The notes below the pieces were generated by a model. The model searched no databases. It had not been told where the DNA came from and saw nothing but the letters and a program-made list of their open reading frames with translations. Positions 46,758 through 56,078 of a stretch of 64,000 nt of DNA are shown here, piece by piece (within the stretch, counting starts at the first letter, position 1; each line of letters opens with the position of its first letter). Source of the DNA: Symsagittifera roscoffensis (taxonomy: Eukaryota; Xenacoelomorpha; Acoela; Convolutidae); the NCBI RefSeq assembly GCF_963678635.1, contig NC_087065.1, forward strand, positions 57,686,754-57,750,753. Direction: 5' to 3'. Both the position numbers and the translations under genes were made by a program.

Positions 46758-47735
46758 AAAAGTCCCTGGAAACATTCCTAATGAAGTTACCTAGGACCAA
46801 TGAACCTAGTGAAAGGTCCAGAAGGGTTATCAAGAAACCAAGATGCTATAAAGACGAATATGATGGCTGTATTGATACCTGGATAGAGATGATGAAACTG
46901 CATTTTGAAGAAGAGGACTTGTCAGAAAGACAAGAAAGCTCTTACCAGCAACCTTGAAGGGACAGCCCTAAACTGTGTGATGACCAAAAAGCAATAACAG
47001 CGGGATACTGCTGAAAAACTTTGAAATCTTGTTAAATAGTTTTGGCTCAGCGGTGCAAGGACACCAAGCAATGATGCGCTTCAAGAAACGGAGACAACGT
47101 GAAGACGATACGACAGACAAGTTTCTAGACGATTTGGAGATGCTGAGAAGGCCTAAGCAACCAGATGAGTCGAACAGAAGGATGAACTTGGCAGTAGCTT
47201 CAAAATTCATCGAGGGTGTGAAGAATGATGAGCTTCGAACAACATTAGCGACACCTTACACACCACTCTCAACCACTGCGCCAACACCACAGGAGTTGAG
47301 ACTCAAGTAAAAAGAATATCTTTTGCTGAAGCCTCCATCAAGATCTTCATAATACAAGAACAATTATGGCAATTTTAACATCGGACCAGCAAACCAAGGA
47401 AACAATTGGTACAAACCAAGGGACGATATGGACGAGAGACGCTCCTGTGCAAATTGCAGTTCGACGGGCCATCAGGTATCAGCGTGCCCAACCTACAAAC
47501 AGGGCATGAAAGCAATAGGCTTTAGCCTCGAGGATGAAGATGCGTCATAGATCGATCATGAAGATTTCATGAGAAGAGTAATTGCAAAATTCGGCCCAAG
47601 GTTTTTCTTCTGTAACTTGTTAGGTCATTTTAAATCGGATTGTCCACAATTCTGGGATGCTATGGCAGATATCAAGCATGCAAGGCATGAGGAAGCTTTA
47701 TCGGGTGTGAAAGCCAGCAAGGCTCGCTGTTGAGT
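46733..47735 (+). pseudogene. gag: Gag capsid and nucleocapsid region, frameshifted
   Basis: Frames 46733-46957 and 47029-47310, then a broken stretch, give a retrotransposon Gag capsid: DTWIEMMKLHFEEEDL, then GHQAMMRFKKRRQREDDTTD and DKFLDDLEMLRR, and KFIEGVKNDELRT. A nucleocapsid follows. The first CCHC knuckle is intact at 47446-47487 (CANCSSTGHQVSAC). The second at 47602-47643 has lost its first Cys (Phe, one base from Cys) but keeps the later C, H and C. At least one frameshift (near 46960) and several stops (such as 47308 and 47548) break it. Confidence 0.8.
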
Positions 47736-47786
47736 GAAGCGGAGGCACGCAGAAAGGAAAAACCGTAAGAGCTGGCGGCGAAGAAG

Positions 47787-48836
47787 ATGCACGCGGTAAC
47801 GGAAGAGATATGTGAACCGGAACCGGTGACTGCGGCGGATGACTTCAAGATCGACTATAGGGCAGCTGCGAGGGATGCTCTAAATAGAGTCCAACAGGAA
47901 TTGGTGACGAAGGAGATCGAACAAAAGGTAAAGCTCGAACTGAAGAACGAGAACATTCAGGAAAAGCTGAACGCCTTCGAGGCACCAGAAGTCGAAGAAA
48001 CGAAAGCACCAAGCAGTTTGTGCATGAAACTAAATGTGATCTCCGGGCAGACGTTCGGTATGGTGCCACAGGGAAGTATAAAACAATCGATAATTTCATT
48101 TGCGGGGCATCAGGTGATCAGAAACCTAAGTGAACCCTCAGAGTTCACTATGATGCATTTAGACACATATGCAGATTATCTGAGACAGGTAGAGCCACGC
48201 ACTGAGTCGAGGGCTTTACGAGCTTTGTTGACGACGGGTGGCCCTCGACCAAAGAAACTCCACGGGCGTTACGTGGAAGTCTATGGACCTTATCAAGTGA
48301 TGTTGAAGGTTGACGGGATAAGTATCTTTACAATGACCTACGTCACAACAGATAGCGACCAAATGGGGCCGATCTATTTGGGACAGGAAGAACTTAAGGT
48401 CCGCTGAGTTGGCCATCACGCCATGATGGAGCAAGACGCGGTTCGCATTGGATACGAAGCAGATGTGACTGCACATCTGCTCGACACCAACGGGAAGAAA
48501 ATCGGAATCACAGGGCTTTTGGACACAGGAGCGGTAGTGAGCGTGATGCCGATAAAAACTTGGGAAAGAATGGGCTTCACGAGGGAAGACCTAATTCCGA
48601 CGAATCTCCGACTGGCTGCAGCCAATCGAGAAGCGATTTACGTAGCCGGAAGAACACCAATAACGGTCCTCCACATGGGAGGACAGGATCTTTGGATGAG
48701 CTTCCTGGTGGTAGAAAATTTGGACGACTCCGACCAATTCATCGTGGGCGGAGAGTTTGTCAGGAATTTCGACATGATGATTGACTTGAACAACGGTCTA
48801 ATAAGGGTTAGAAATCCGGACCCGGAAGTATGTTAA
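47787..48836 (+). pseudogene. pol: pre-protease and aspartic protease, one in-frame stop
   Basis: A single frame runs from 47787 to 48836 with one internal TGA at 48405-48407, where other copies have Arg (CGA type). The N-terminal half is charged (residues 20-85). The retroviral-type protease follows the stop: active-site loop LLDTGAVVSV with DTGA at 48522-48533, then MGFTREDLIPTNLRLAAANR, AIYVAGRTPITVLHMGG and DLWMSFLVVENL. One active site per chain is expected; the family acts as a homodimer that cleaves Gag-Pol. The stop would remove the protease unless read through. Confidence 0.85.
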
Positions 48837-49389
48837 GAAACCAATGAATAGAATAATAACAGATGAAAATAAGGTACCAATCTTTTTAGATAGAAAGGTA
48901 AAACTACAGCGGGGACAGGCTGTAGTAACAATTTTTAGAATGAGGAATTTGAATTCGTTAAGTAATACTAAACAGGTACTAAACGAACCCAAATAGTCAA
49001 AGTTCAGTGATTTTAGGCCGGAGCTTCTGGGTAACTCGAAGCGGACTGCGTGTCAGTGTGTAATTGAACACAATGGAAACCATGGTTTCAGTCCAGCGTG
49101 GAACGAAACTTGGTTACGCTTTGCCAATGAGGAGCGACTATGAAGAAACACAAAACTTGAAGGGATATAGTGTGAAAGACTGCCCTTATCATGCCAATAA
49201 AAATATAATTTTAAAAAGAGATACTGAATTTAAATCTATTCATAAACTGTTCTCAATGAAATCCGAAACGGACGATGGCTTGTCGAGCTGCTCGAACTTT
49301 CCCCTCATCATATGAATTAGAATCTGACAAACCGGTTTTGCCGGAGATAGTGATCTTAAAGGGAAAAATAGTTGAGGTAGATTTTCATT
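48837..49389 (+). pseudogene. pol: protease-RT linker, badly broken
   Basis: Between protease and RT several short frames match linker sequence seen intact on the minus strand at 13.3-13.96 kb. Recognisable pieces are RGTKLGYALPMRSDYEE in the 49064-49315 frame, FSMKSETDDGLSSCSNFP near its end, and the SYELESDKPVLPE-type helix after 49315 in another frame. At least three frameshifts occur. No enzyme activity is expected here. Confidence 0.6.
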
Positions 49390-49847
49390 GTGGCGGTCTT
49401 AAATCGGAACGCGGATGTATTTTCAAAAATCGGTTGTTGTAACTTCGTCGAACACGAAATCGAACTAGAGGAAGGCGCCGTTCCCCATAAAGAAGGCGCA
49501 AGACGAATGACGCCACATAAATTGGAAGCGTGCCGAGCGGAAATAGAAATGTTGCTCGAATACGACATGATAGAACCCTCGAAATTGCCGTGGGCTTGGG
49601 GGTTAGTCATGGCAAAAAAGAAAGGGGGCAGTTTAGGTTCTGTTGCACTTTTCGTTACTTGAACGCAGTGACAATTAAAGGTGTGCACCCGATACTGCGA
49701 ATAGACGAGAGCCTCTCGAAACTTGGTGACGCCAAGTTCTTCACCACACTGGATTTGGGTTCTGCCTTCTGGCAGGTCCCTCTGCCGAAGAATGACAGAG
49801 AAAAGACCCGACTCGCATGTGAGTTGGGGTTGTTCCAGTGAAAGAGG
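49390..49847 (+). pseudogene. pol: reverse transcriptase fingers region, frameshifted
   Basis: The first frame (49390-49662) carries the RT entry IGCCNFVEHEIELEEGAVP, the GARRMTPHK segment and the EYDMIEPSKLPWAWGLVMAKK block. Near 49630 the reading moves to the frame 49530-49841, which contains RYLNAVTIKG, the LRIDESLSKLGDAKFFTTL block and DLGSAFWQVPL (first catalytic Asp region of the palm). That frame ends in TGA at 49839-49841 where the family has Trp. The same frame resumes immediately at 49848. Confidence 0.85.
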
Positions 49848-51137
49848 ATGCCCTTCGGCTTGTGCAACGCAACGGCCGCTTTTCAAAGACTGATGGCTCA
49901 GGCTTTGACCAGAGTGACGAAGAAGTACGGGAAACTTGTGATGTGTTACGTGGATGACGTGGTTATAGCAACAAACACCCTGGAAAACCACAGTGATTGG
50001 CTCGATGAGGTCTTTGGCTGCATGAAAAGAGCAGACTTGAAGTGCAAACCATCGAAATGTGAAATCCTCAGGGACTCAATCAAGTATCTAGGAAGAATGA
50101 TGGACAGGCATAGCGTAAGGCGGGACCCGGAAGCAGCAGAGGCTGTGTTGACCTGGAAGATGGAAGGCTCCCAGAACGAACACACAGCTCATGAGCTTCC
50201 TAGGTTTTGCCAATTATTACCGAGAGTTCATAAAAGGATATGCAGACAAAGTGTATCCCATACAGAAGCTAATGCGCAACAAAGGAAAGAAGTTCGAATG
50301 GAACGAAGAAGCTCAAGCTGCCTTCGAGAACATAAAGTTGGAACTGTGCGAAGCGGGATAGTGCTAGGCATGCCTACAGAGAAGGGCATGTATGTTCTTG
50401 ACACAGACGCATCAGTAGTACCCATCTCAGGAATGCTGCATCAGGAGCAGGAATGGAATGGGAGAACAGTTCTCCCTCCCATAGCATATGGCAGTAAGGT
50501 GTTAAGTGACACTGAGATGAAATATGTTGCACCAAAAGCAGAAAAGTTTGCAGTAGTCACATTTGTGGAAAAGTACCGCGCATACTTGGGGAGCGCTCCC
50601 TTTAAGTTACGCGTGGACAACAGGGCGTTATCCTGGTTGAAGACATACTCGTTGGATCAGAGTTATATAGGAAGATGGATAGTGAGATTAGATGGCTACC
50701 ACATGATAATCGAGCACAGGATGCGTGATAAACACCAGAATGCTGACAGGCTCAGTAAGAAAACCGAGTTCTATGAAAGATTGGAACAGAAGCAAGCCAA
50801 TCAGGCAGAAATAAAGGAAGGATTCTCGTTTCTGGAGAAAGAAACTTATGAAGCGCTTCCCTTAACGAGATGGTTGGACAAGTCTGGACATCCAATTCCA
50901 GGACATCCTGAGTTACCTGTAGAGAAAGCAGCGGAGATAAAGATTCTATCCAAAAAAGACCCGGTGCCCTTGGATCTGATGCTGCGCTCAAACCTGGTCC
51001 GGCAGGAACTCTCTCGCATGAACATAAACAGCCTCTCATTATTTGATAAAATAGTGCAGGTCACACCAGAGGTGATGCGGATGCTGGGTGGATTGTTGGA
51101 GAGAGAAGTGACCAGAGTTGACCCCGACGGTCAGTGA
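49848..51137 (+). CDS. pol: reverse transcriptase palm and RNase H
   Basis: A 429-codon frame, the longest of the window. Palm: MPFGLCNATAAFQRLMAQ, then YVDD at 49947-49958 with both catalytic Asp, then KPSKCEILRDSIKYLGRMM. From 50160 to 50360 the frame is out of register with the conserved one (LMSFLGFANYYREFIKG reads in the next frame); a 7-base duplication and then a 2-base gain restore it. RNase H (50385-50760) keeps its acidic residues: LDTDAS, KAEKFAVV, RVDNRAL, NADRLSKK. A spacer follows. Without the gap residues it would likely be inactive. Confidence 0.85.
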   Translation: MPFGLCNATAAFQRLMAQALTRVTKKYGKLVMCYVDDVVIATNTLENHSDWLDEVFGCMKRADLKCKPSKCEILRDSIKYLGRMMDRHSVRRDPEAAEAVLTWKMEGSQNEHTAHELPRFCQLLPRVHKRICRQSVSHTEANAQQRKEVRMERRSSSCLREHKVGTVRSGIVLGMPTEKGMYVLDTDASVVPISGMLHQEQEWNGRTVLPPIAYGSKVLSDTEMKYVAPKAEKFAVVTFVEKYRAYLGSAPFKLRVDNRALSWLKTYSLDQSYIGRWIVRLDGYHMIIEHRMRDKHQNADRLSKKTEFYERLEQKQANQAEIKEGFSFLEKETYEALPLTRWLDKSGHPIPGHPELPVEKAAEIKILSKKDPVPLDLMLRSNLVRQELSRMNINSLSLFDKIVQVTPEVMRMLGGLLEREVTRVDPDGQ

Positions 51138-51150
51138 GGAGGTGAAAATC

Positions 51151-51777
51151 ATGCCTTCAAGACGACAAAACAAAAAAAATGAGAGGGATTGTAGGACTTT
51201 AGTTCAGCAACTAAAGTCCTCAATACCCCAAGATGTTTTAAAAAGTACTTCATACAAACGGAAAGAACAGAAGAACGATACACAAAAGAAAACCGTTACC
51301 TTTGAAGGCCAGCATAAGGAAGGTGAGGAGGTTGATCGAAACCTGGAGCAAGATTATTTGTCCGGGGAGACGAACGGTGAGGAGAGCATGCGAGTTCAGG
51401 ATCAAAACCCGGGACAAGAAAGTTTGTCTGGGGAGTCTGATATAGAAGAGAAAATTCCTGATGAGGAACAGGACCTGCTGGATAAAATTTCGTCCGGGGA
51501 ATTCAGATGGATGAGCAGAACGCACAGAACTGACCCAGAAGAAGGAACATGCTCTATCGCAGACTCTTCAATTGATGACAACTCCTGGCACTCAGGAATC
51601 GACACCTACTCAGACAGGAACTCGAGCTCAGGATCGAAACTGTCAGAGCTAGCGATCCACACACTACTAGTGGAGACTCGAGCAAGGGATCTGAACAGGG
51701 AGGTAAATCAAGACCTTACAGTGATCGCTACCTTATACAAGGTGTCTTTGAAAACGCAGATGATCTGGAAAAGATAG
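51151..51777 (+). CDS. acidic Ser-rich pol spacer
   Basis: An open frame with ATG at 51151, in a different frame from the preceding RNase H ORF (shift near 51125). It is highly hydrophilic, with a repeated pattern around SLSGESD and SSGEFRWM, acidic stretches, and a Ser-rich segment (DRNSSSGSKLSELAIHT). It lies between RNase H and integrase, where this family has a spacer also seen in the array copies. No fold or motif is recognised, and it may be a natural tether within the polyprotein. Confidence 0.45.
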   Translation: MPSRRQNKKNERDCRTLVQQLKSSIPQDVLKSTSYKRKEQKNDTQKKTVTFEGQHKEGEEVDRNLEQDYLSGETNGEESMRVQDQNPGQESLSGESDIEEKIPDEEQDLLDKISSGEFRWMSRTHRTDPEEGTCSIADSSIDDNSWHSGIDTYSDRNSSSGSKLSELAIHTLLVETRARDLNREVNQDLTVIATLYKVSLKTQMIWKR

Positions 51778-51803
51778 CGGAATCGAAACTTTCGATAAGC
51801 TTT

Positions 51804-52328
51804 TTGCCACAAAAAGAGGTAGTCATGACTGATCTTCAACTGTTGGAACAAGGAACACAACCGTTGGCGAAGATTTGGTGCGTTATGATGGAAGAAGACA
51901 CGCATCATCCCAATGAGCTGAATAGTCAGATGAGAGTCATGAAGACGGTCTTGAAGGCGAGATACAGACTCTCGGACTTACTAGGAGCGCAGAGAAATGA
52001 CCACATGACGAGCAACCTCAAAAGGTGGATCAAAAATGGAGCTCCGGGCAAAGGTGACCTGGAGAAAGACCGTATTCTGAGACAGTACTTTATGCAGAAA
52101 GAGGGAAGGTTATATCTGAACAAGGACAAGATCGTGGCTTGCAAGAGAAGAGAAGAAGACAAAGTCCTGTACAAATATAACGCGATAGTGTTGCCGCAAC
52201 TCTATCAGGCAGAAATTTTGTTCAGGTCGCATGATCAGATGGGCCATCAGGGAATCGACAAAGTATATCAGAGGATCCTGAAGCGCTTTGAGTGGCCTGG
52301 AAAAAAAAGGCATGCGAGAAGTGGGTAA
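51804..52328 (+). CDS. pol: integrase N-terminal region with zinc-finger first half
   Basis: A 174-codon frame. Residues 30-110 are a helical domain upstream of integrase (ELNSQMRVMKTVLKARYRLS, SNLKRWIKNG), ending in the HHCC zinc-finger start: LYQAEILFRSHDQMGHQGI, with both His retained. The frame ends because a one-base loss in the A run at about 52301-52308 shifts it. The Cys pair (ACPSC, about 52333-52360) reads in a third frame. The zinc finger binds cDNA ends in this enzyme family. Confidence 0.75.
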   Translation: MPQKEVVMTDLQLLEQGTQPLAKIWCVMMEEDTHHPNELNSQMRVMKTVLKARYRLSDLLGAQRNDHMTSNLKRWIKNGAPGKGDLEKDRILRQYFMQKEGRLYLNKDKIVACKRREEDKVLYKYNAIVLPQLYQAEILFRSHDQMGHQGIDKVYQRILKRFEWPGKKRHARSG

Positions 52329-52842
52329 CAGCATGTCCGTCATGCCAACCGGTCAAGGGTCCAAGGAAATTGATATTTCCCTTGCACTCGATCGATTCAC
52401 CTTAATTCAACGAGGGGTACAGATTGACCACCAGAAAAATTTATTGAAAGACAGTAGCTATAATCAGGTCTTGATCATGATAAACCCTTTTACGAAGTAT
52501 GCAGAGGCGGTACCCTACATAACTGCCTCAGCAGAAGAGTCGTGCGATCACCTAATCAATACGTGGATAGCGAGACATGGTTGTCTGATGACGTTTCAAT
52601 CTGATAACGGAACAGCTTTCGTGGGAGAACTTATGATGGAACTCATTAGAACCTCACAGGTGGCTCAAGCTCACTCCACGACATACTATCACCAGACGAA
52701 TGGCTTAGTGGAAAGGCAAAATCGAACGTTAGCGTCAATAGCTGAGGGTATATTGTTCCAAGTACATGACCGATTGGGACAGATACCTTCCACAGGTGAT
52801 GGGAACTTACAACAGCACACAACACTCTACCACTGGTGCTAG
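52288..52842 (+). CDS. pol: integrase catalytic core, D,D35E triad present
   Basis: A 184-codon frame whose start before about residue 42 is out of register. Core residues are VQIDHQ (first catalytic Asp at 52426-52428), SDNGTAF (second, Asp codon 52603-52605) and NGLVERQNRTL (Glu codon 52711-52713). The second Asp and the Glu are 35 residues apart, the expected D,D35E spacing. The strand motif usually VDxFTK reads INPFTKYAEAVP, a change outside the triad. The array copies have Tyr at the first Asp, so this is the only core here with all three residues. Confidence 0.85.
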   Translation: MSGLEKKGMREVGNSMSVMPTGQGSKEIDISLALDRFTLIQRGVQIDHQKNLLKDSSYNQVLIMINPFTKYAEAVPYITASAEESCDHLINTWIARHGCLMTFQSDNGTAFVGELMMELIRTSQVAQAHSTTYYHQTNGLVERQNRTLASIAEGILFQVHDRLGQIPSTGDGNLQQHTTLYHWC

Positions 52843-53029
52843 TCCATATATGATGTTGACCCGACATGAGAAGTCTTTGCCCTTGGCTTTTTTTTACCCA
52901 GAGTATGAGGTGAAGAAAACATCACCACAAATCTATGTAATGGATGTGATTAGACATCAACAGGAACTAAACGACGTTTGCAGACGGAAAACTCAGCAGG
53001 CACAGGCAACAGAGAAAAAGGTTCGATAA
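52766..53029 (+). CDS. pol: integrase region after the core
   Basis: An 87-codon frame, overlapping the end of the core frame but shifted. It holds the stretch after the catalytic Glu: DWDRYLPQVMGTYNSTQHSTT, then GASPYMMLTRHEKSLPL and FFYPEYEVKKTSP, typical of Gypsy integrase between core and C-terminal domain. It ends at TAA 53027-53029, where a shift of frame leads into the C-terminal domain. Confidence 0.75.
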   Translation: MTDWDRYLPQVMGTYNSTQHSTTGASPYMMLTRHEKSLPLAFFYPEYEVKKTSPQIYVMDVIRHQQELNDVCRRKTQQAQATEKKVR

Positions 53030-54005
53030 AAAAGCAGTGGGCGCAAAAGCTTACTGGGTAGAAGACTATGTATAGGTATTTCAAAACGTTATACCACCAA
53101 AAGGAACAAAAAAGCGCCTAAAGAAGTGGAGGGGACCCTTCACAATTACGGAAGTGCACCAGGAGGGACCATTCTATAGACTGAGTACTGACCGAGCCGC
53201 TCACTACGAAAACATTAAGCCACACAACTCATCGAGAGAAGACTGGTGTATTTCTGCAGACATGGAAGAGGGGGATTATCTGATGATGGACACTGCTTGT
53301 GAGGTCAACCAGATGGGCACCAAGGAAAAGAATGATGGAAAAGAAGTCGTAGAGGAAAAGTCAAGTCCACCACTGGACCTGGATCCTAACGAGGTGATTG
53401 AAGCAAATGAAGAAACCTCACGCTACGCAGAAGAGGACTGGCAAGACCCCGAACAGACGGAGGTCCCCAAGAATTTGGAACCAGATCTTCCGTTTACCAT
53501 ACAGACTCGGTTGGGCGAAAGGACAAGACTCACGAAGAAATACAATCCTTACGGAGATGACTTCGTAGTAGACAGAAAGGATCTGAAGAAGATAGTGGAA
53601 GAATTGGTGGGTCTAGAAGAAATAACTCTGTCACAGGACATAGACATTGTCGACGACCACGACGAGGAATGGATCGAGGACCAGTCGAAACTCGAGGTGG
53701 AATTCGACGACGAGCAACAGCAATCCTACGAACAAGACTTGACGAAGAATCTGCGTGTCTTGGAATGGCTGAACGAAATGACGTCGGACTCAAAGGAGAC
53801 CAGTGTAACGATTCAAGATGGAGACCGTGAGAGCATGAAATACATAAAAACCGAAAAGAATGATCCTTCCTGGGCTGCCCAGGAAGGGCAACTACTCATT
53901 CCTACATCCAACCTCGACTTAATATCTGGTATGCGATCGACGGGGACGTCGAGGGGTAGTTCTGTCCAGGGAGTGGGGGTAGAATCTTCCCACACTGAAA
54001 AATAA
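53030..54005 (+). pseudogene. pol: integrase C-terminal SH3-like domain and long acidic tail
   Basis: One frame from 53030 to 54005 with a TAG near 53072 where Trp is expected (YV*VFQNVIPPKG). The SH3-like domain continues as KKWRGPFTITEV and FYRLSTDRAAHYENIKPH. The remaining tail (53250-54005, about 250 codons) is acidic and Pro/Ser-rich, ends with DPSWAAQEGQLLIP and a Ser/Gly-rich end, and is not a standard domain. The frame 53154-54005 is open by itself. Homologous tails exist in all array copies. Confidence 0.8.
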
Positions 54006-54069
54006 TTAATAAAAAAATTGAGAATAGCAATAGAAACAGGTGATCTAGAAGCAGAAATGGGCGAAGACC

Positions 54070-54504
54070 CTAAGAAACCGGACATACGGAGAGAAGTTGA
54101 GTCATATTTTTGACTTGCCTAATGAGTACTCAAGTAGCATAATTTAGACATATAGCGATTTTATACTAACAAATAGGACGTGTGCGATAGCGTTTTAAGA
54201 CAGCGTTAGCAGCGGATTTTAAGAGAGAATGTAAAAACACAGAATTCCTTTGGAACCACCTCCGACGGCGTCGCAGCTACCGGGAAAGTATCTATGCTTC
54301 TTGGTGACGAGGGCAACGGAGAGGCAGCATGTAGACCCGGAAGTTCTAGTCTTGTCCTTGACGAGACTGAGAGACTCCCTTGTGGAGAGGGAGGTGAAGG
54401 AACTCTCGCTTCCAATATACGACCCGAACCTAGGACGACTGCATCCATGGGAGCTGTATGCACTGATACATGTAATCTTTTCTGATACTAACAAACAAGT
54501 ATAA
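54070..54504 (+). pseudogene. small conserved ORF after integrase
   Basis: The open frame 54250-54504 (non-ATG start) holds SQLPGKYLCFLVTRATERQ and then helix-like segments ending HVIFSDTNKQV. Upstream (54070-54250) the match to the array copies continues in broken frames (SDFILTNRTCAIAF). The same ORF, on the minus strand and with different lesions, is at 10600-11090, 20828-21297 and 27078-27500. No known domain is recognised. It is conserved in protein sequence across four copies that differ in sequence, so it is a real part of the element. Confidence 0.6.
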
Positions 54505-54901
54505 TTACATAAGAAACAATATTTGAGTATAGGCTGAATTTAGGTTGCATACCAAGTGTGTTTTGCGTGATATGTTATGTGTTATGTGTAAGGTTATTAA
54601 GACCCTGGGTAAGGAGGGTTTGGTGACCACGAATAACCGAATGATGATCTTAGGAATAGATCCAAAGTCTGGACTTTCCATTCTTAAGTCGAATTCCAAA
54701 ATTTAGCAACGAATTGATATTAATAAGTTTTAAGATCAAAATCTTTTTATCCGACTGTTTTAAATAAATTTTAATTAAAAAAATAGAGTAAAGCTGACAA
54801 CTGTTAGATTCGTGACCTCTTTTCTAGATCCTGATTGATCGTTTAATTATTCACTTGATTTCAATTCATCAAACTGATAAGAGAATCGAATCTGAAAGAA
54901 C
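54505..54901 (+). other. conserved non-coding block of the element
   Basis: No ORF. Sequence here is retained in all inverted arms (for example 10320-10560 minus and 11460-11720 plus), including a TAGTGACCACGAAT-like stretch and the CTAGATCCTGATTGATC-like sequence near 54822-54840. Because it lies between two gene blocks it may hold a promoter, splice or processing signal. No specific motif can be named. Confidence 0.45.
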
Positions 54902-55099
54902 ATGGACAACTTTGATTTGAACGAGTACTTGGACCAAGCAGAGGCGTACGTAGGACCGACGATGGATGCGATCTATTGTGGTCTGATGGATCGAGACTTC
55001 GCTGTGGAGGATCCAGTGGTAGTTATGTTGCTGGCAGCCCTAATAAACATCTTGGGGCAAGATAACCGTGTGAGGACCGTCCCACGGAAGTCGTATTGA
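54902..55099 (+). CDS. start of the post-integrase polyprotein, unknown function
   Basis: A 65-codon frame beginning MDNFDLNEYLDQAEAYVG (ATG 54902 chosen because the array copies also begin MDN), followed by a helix and VMLLAALINILGQDNR. The stop at 55097-55099 follows a frameshift; the continuation is the frame starting near 55120. Acidic and helical, with no known domain. Homologues: minus 10071-10268 and neighbouring arms. Confidence 0.6.
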   Translation: MDNFDLNEYLDQAEAYVGPTMDAIYCGLMDRDFAVEDPVVVMLLAALINILGQDNRVRTVPRKSY

Positions 55100-55742
55100 T
55101 GGCAGCATAAGGAGAAAGAGGAGTATTAGACCGCCCGAGCATGAAAGTGATGAGGTGGAGAAACGGGGCTCTCTCAGGAAGTGACTTGGTGATTGAGCCT
55201 GGATGGGGAAGTTCGAGGACCTACCAACCAGGTGAGATGCCTTTGCCAACCAAACCCAGGCATGATCTGAGAAGGATGCATCAGGAGATGAAAAATGAGG
55301 CTGCCTCGTCTGGTTCACAACTGAGAGCAGCTGGGCCACCAAAGAGGGCGAGAGTAGAAAAAGAGGTTCAGACGAATGAAACTATGCAAGATTTTAACGG
55401 AACGATAGAAGAACTGGAGAAGACCAGAAGGGAGCTGGACGAAACGACCAAAACCATAATCAAAACAAAGAAGATTGAGACATGCGGAAGAGACTGTTTG
55501 AAGATTGCAACAAGAAACAAGAAAAAGAGCAATCGGATTGGCTGGCGTTGATGACAGCCGTAGAAAGAGTTATAGCTACACGGAATACTCCTCGTGGGCA
55601 TTCCCCGATGGAACTTTTGACGCCTCGCGAGTTGAGTCAAACGACGGAGACGCGACCTCCAGCTACAACTGGTCGAGTGACAATCCCGGACCCGAGTGAC
55701 ACCCTAGGTGACCCAGTCGTGGATCAAACAGTGAGAAATTGA
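55100..55742 (+). pseudogene. coiled-coil region of the post-integrase polyprotein
   Basis: Frame 55141-55551 and then frame 55482-55742. The first has MRWRNGALSGSDLV and RTYQPGEM, then a Lys/Glu helix with TIEELEKTRRELDETT, probably a coiled coil. The second reads FEDCNKKQEKEQSDW and ends with a Ser/Thr/Pro segment and IPDPSDTLGDPVVD. Frameshifts near 55095 and 55500. Function unknown; perhaps an oligomerisation or tether segment before the SGNH domain. Confidence 0.55.
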
Positions 55743-56078
55743 TATAAACAGCTGGATGATTGGTCGGTAATAGGAATGCGCCGGGTTCCGGGGTGACTGC
55801 ACCCTATGGAACAATCCATGATGCGGGCAGAGTACAACTCTCCCGAGAGACGATGACGAGAGCGGGAGTTAGTGATACAACGTTACCAACAAGAGCTCTA
55901 AGATCCCATACAGGAAGACACGAGAAATGCCGATGAAGAAAGTTCTCGAGTGATTGACGTGCAGAAGAACAACCAGTTGAAGTATAGCTTCACGGGAGTT
56001 CCGGGCACGGATTCGTGAGCCTGCTTCAATCGATCCACCTGGAGCCCAGCAGTAAACCTGCAGCAACCACAATTTGGG

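Noticed and set aside
49356-49991. 211-codon minus-strand ORF
   Set aside because: Antisense to RT, which has clear conserved motifs on the plus strand.
52483-52485. Asn in INPFTK read as loss of a catalytic integrase Asp
   Set aside because: The catalytic first Asp of the family is the upstream one in QIDHQ, which is retained. The Asn is at a conserved but non-catalytic position.
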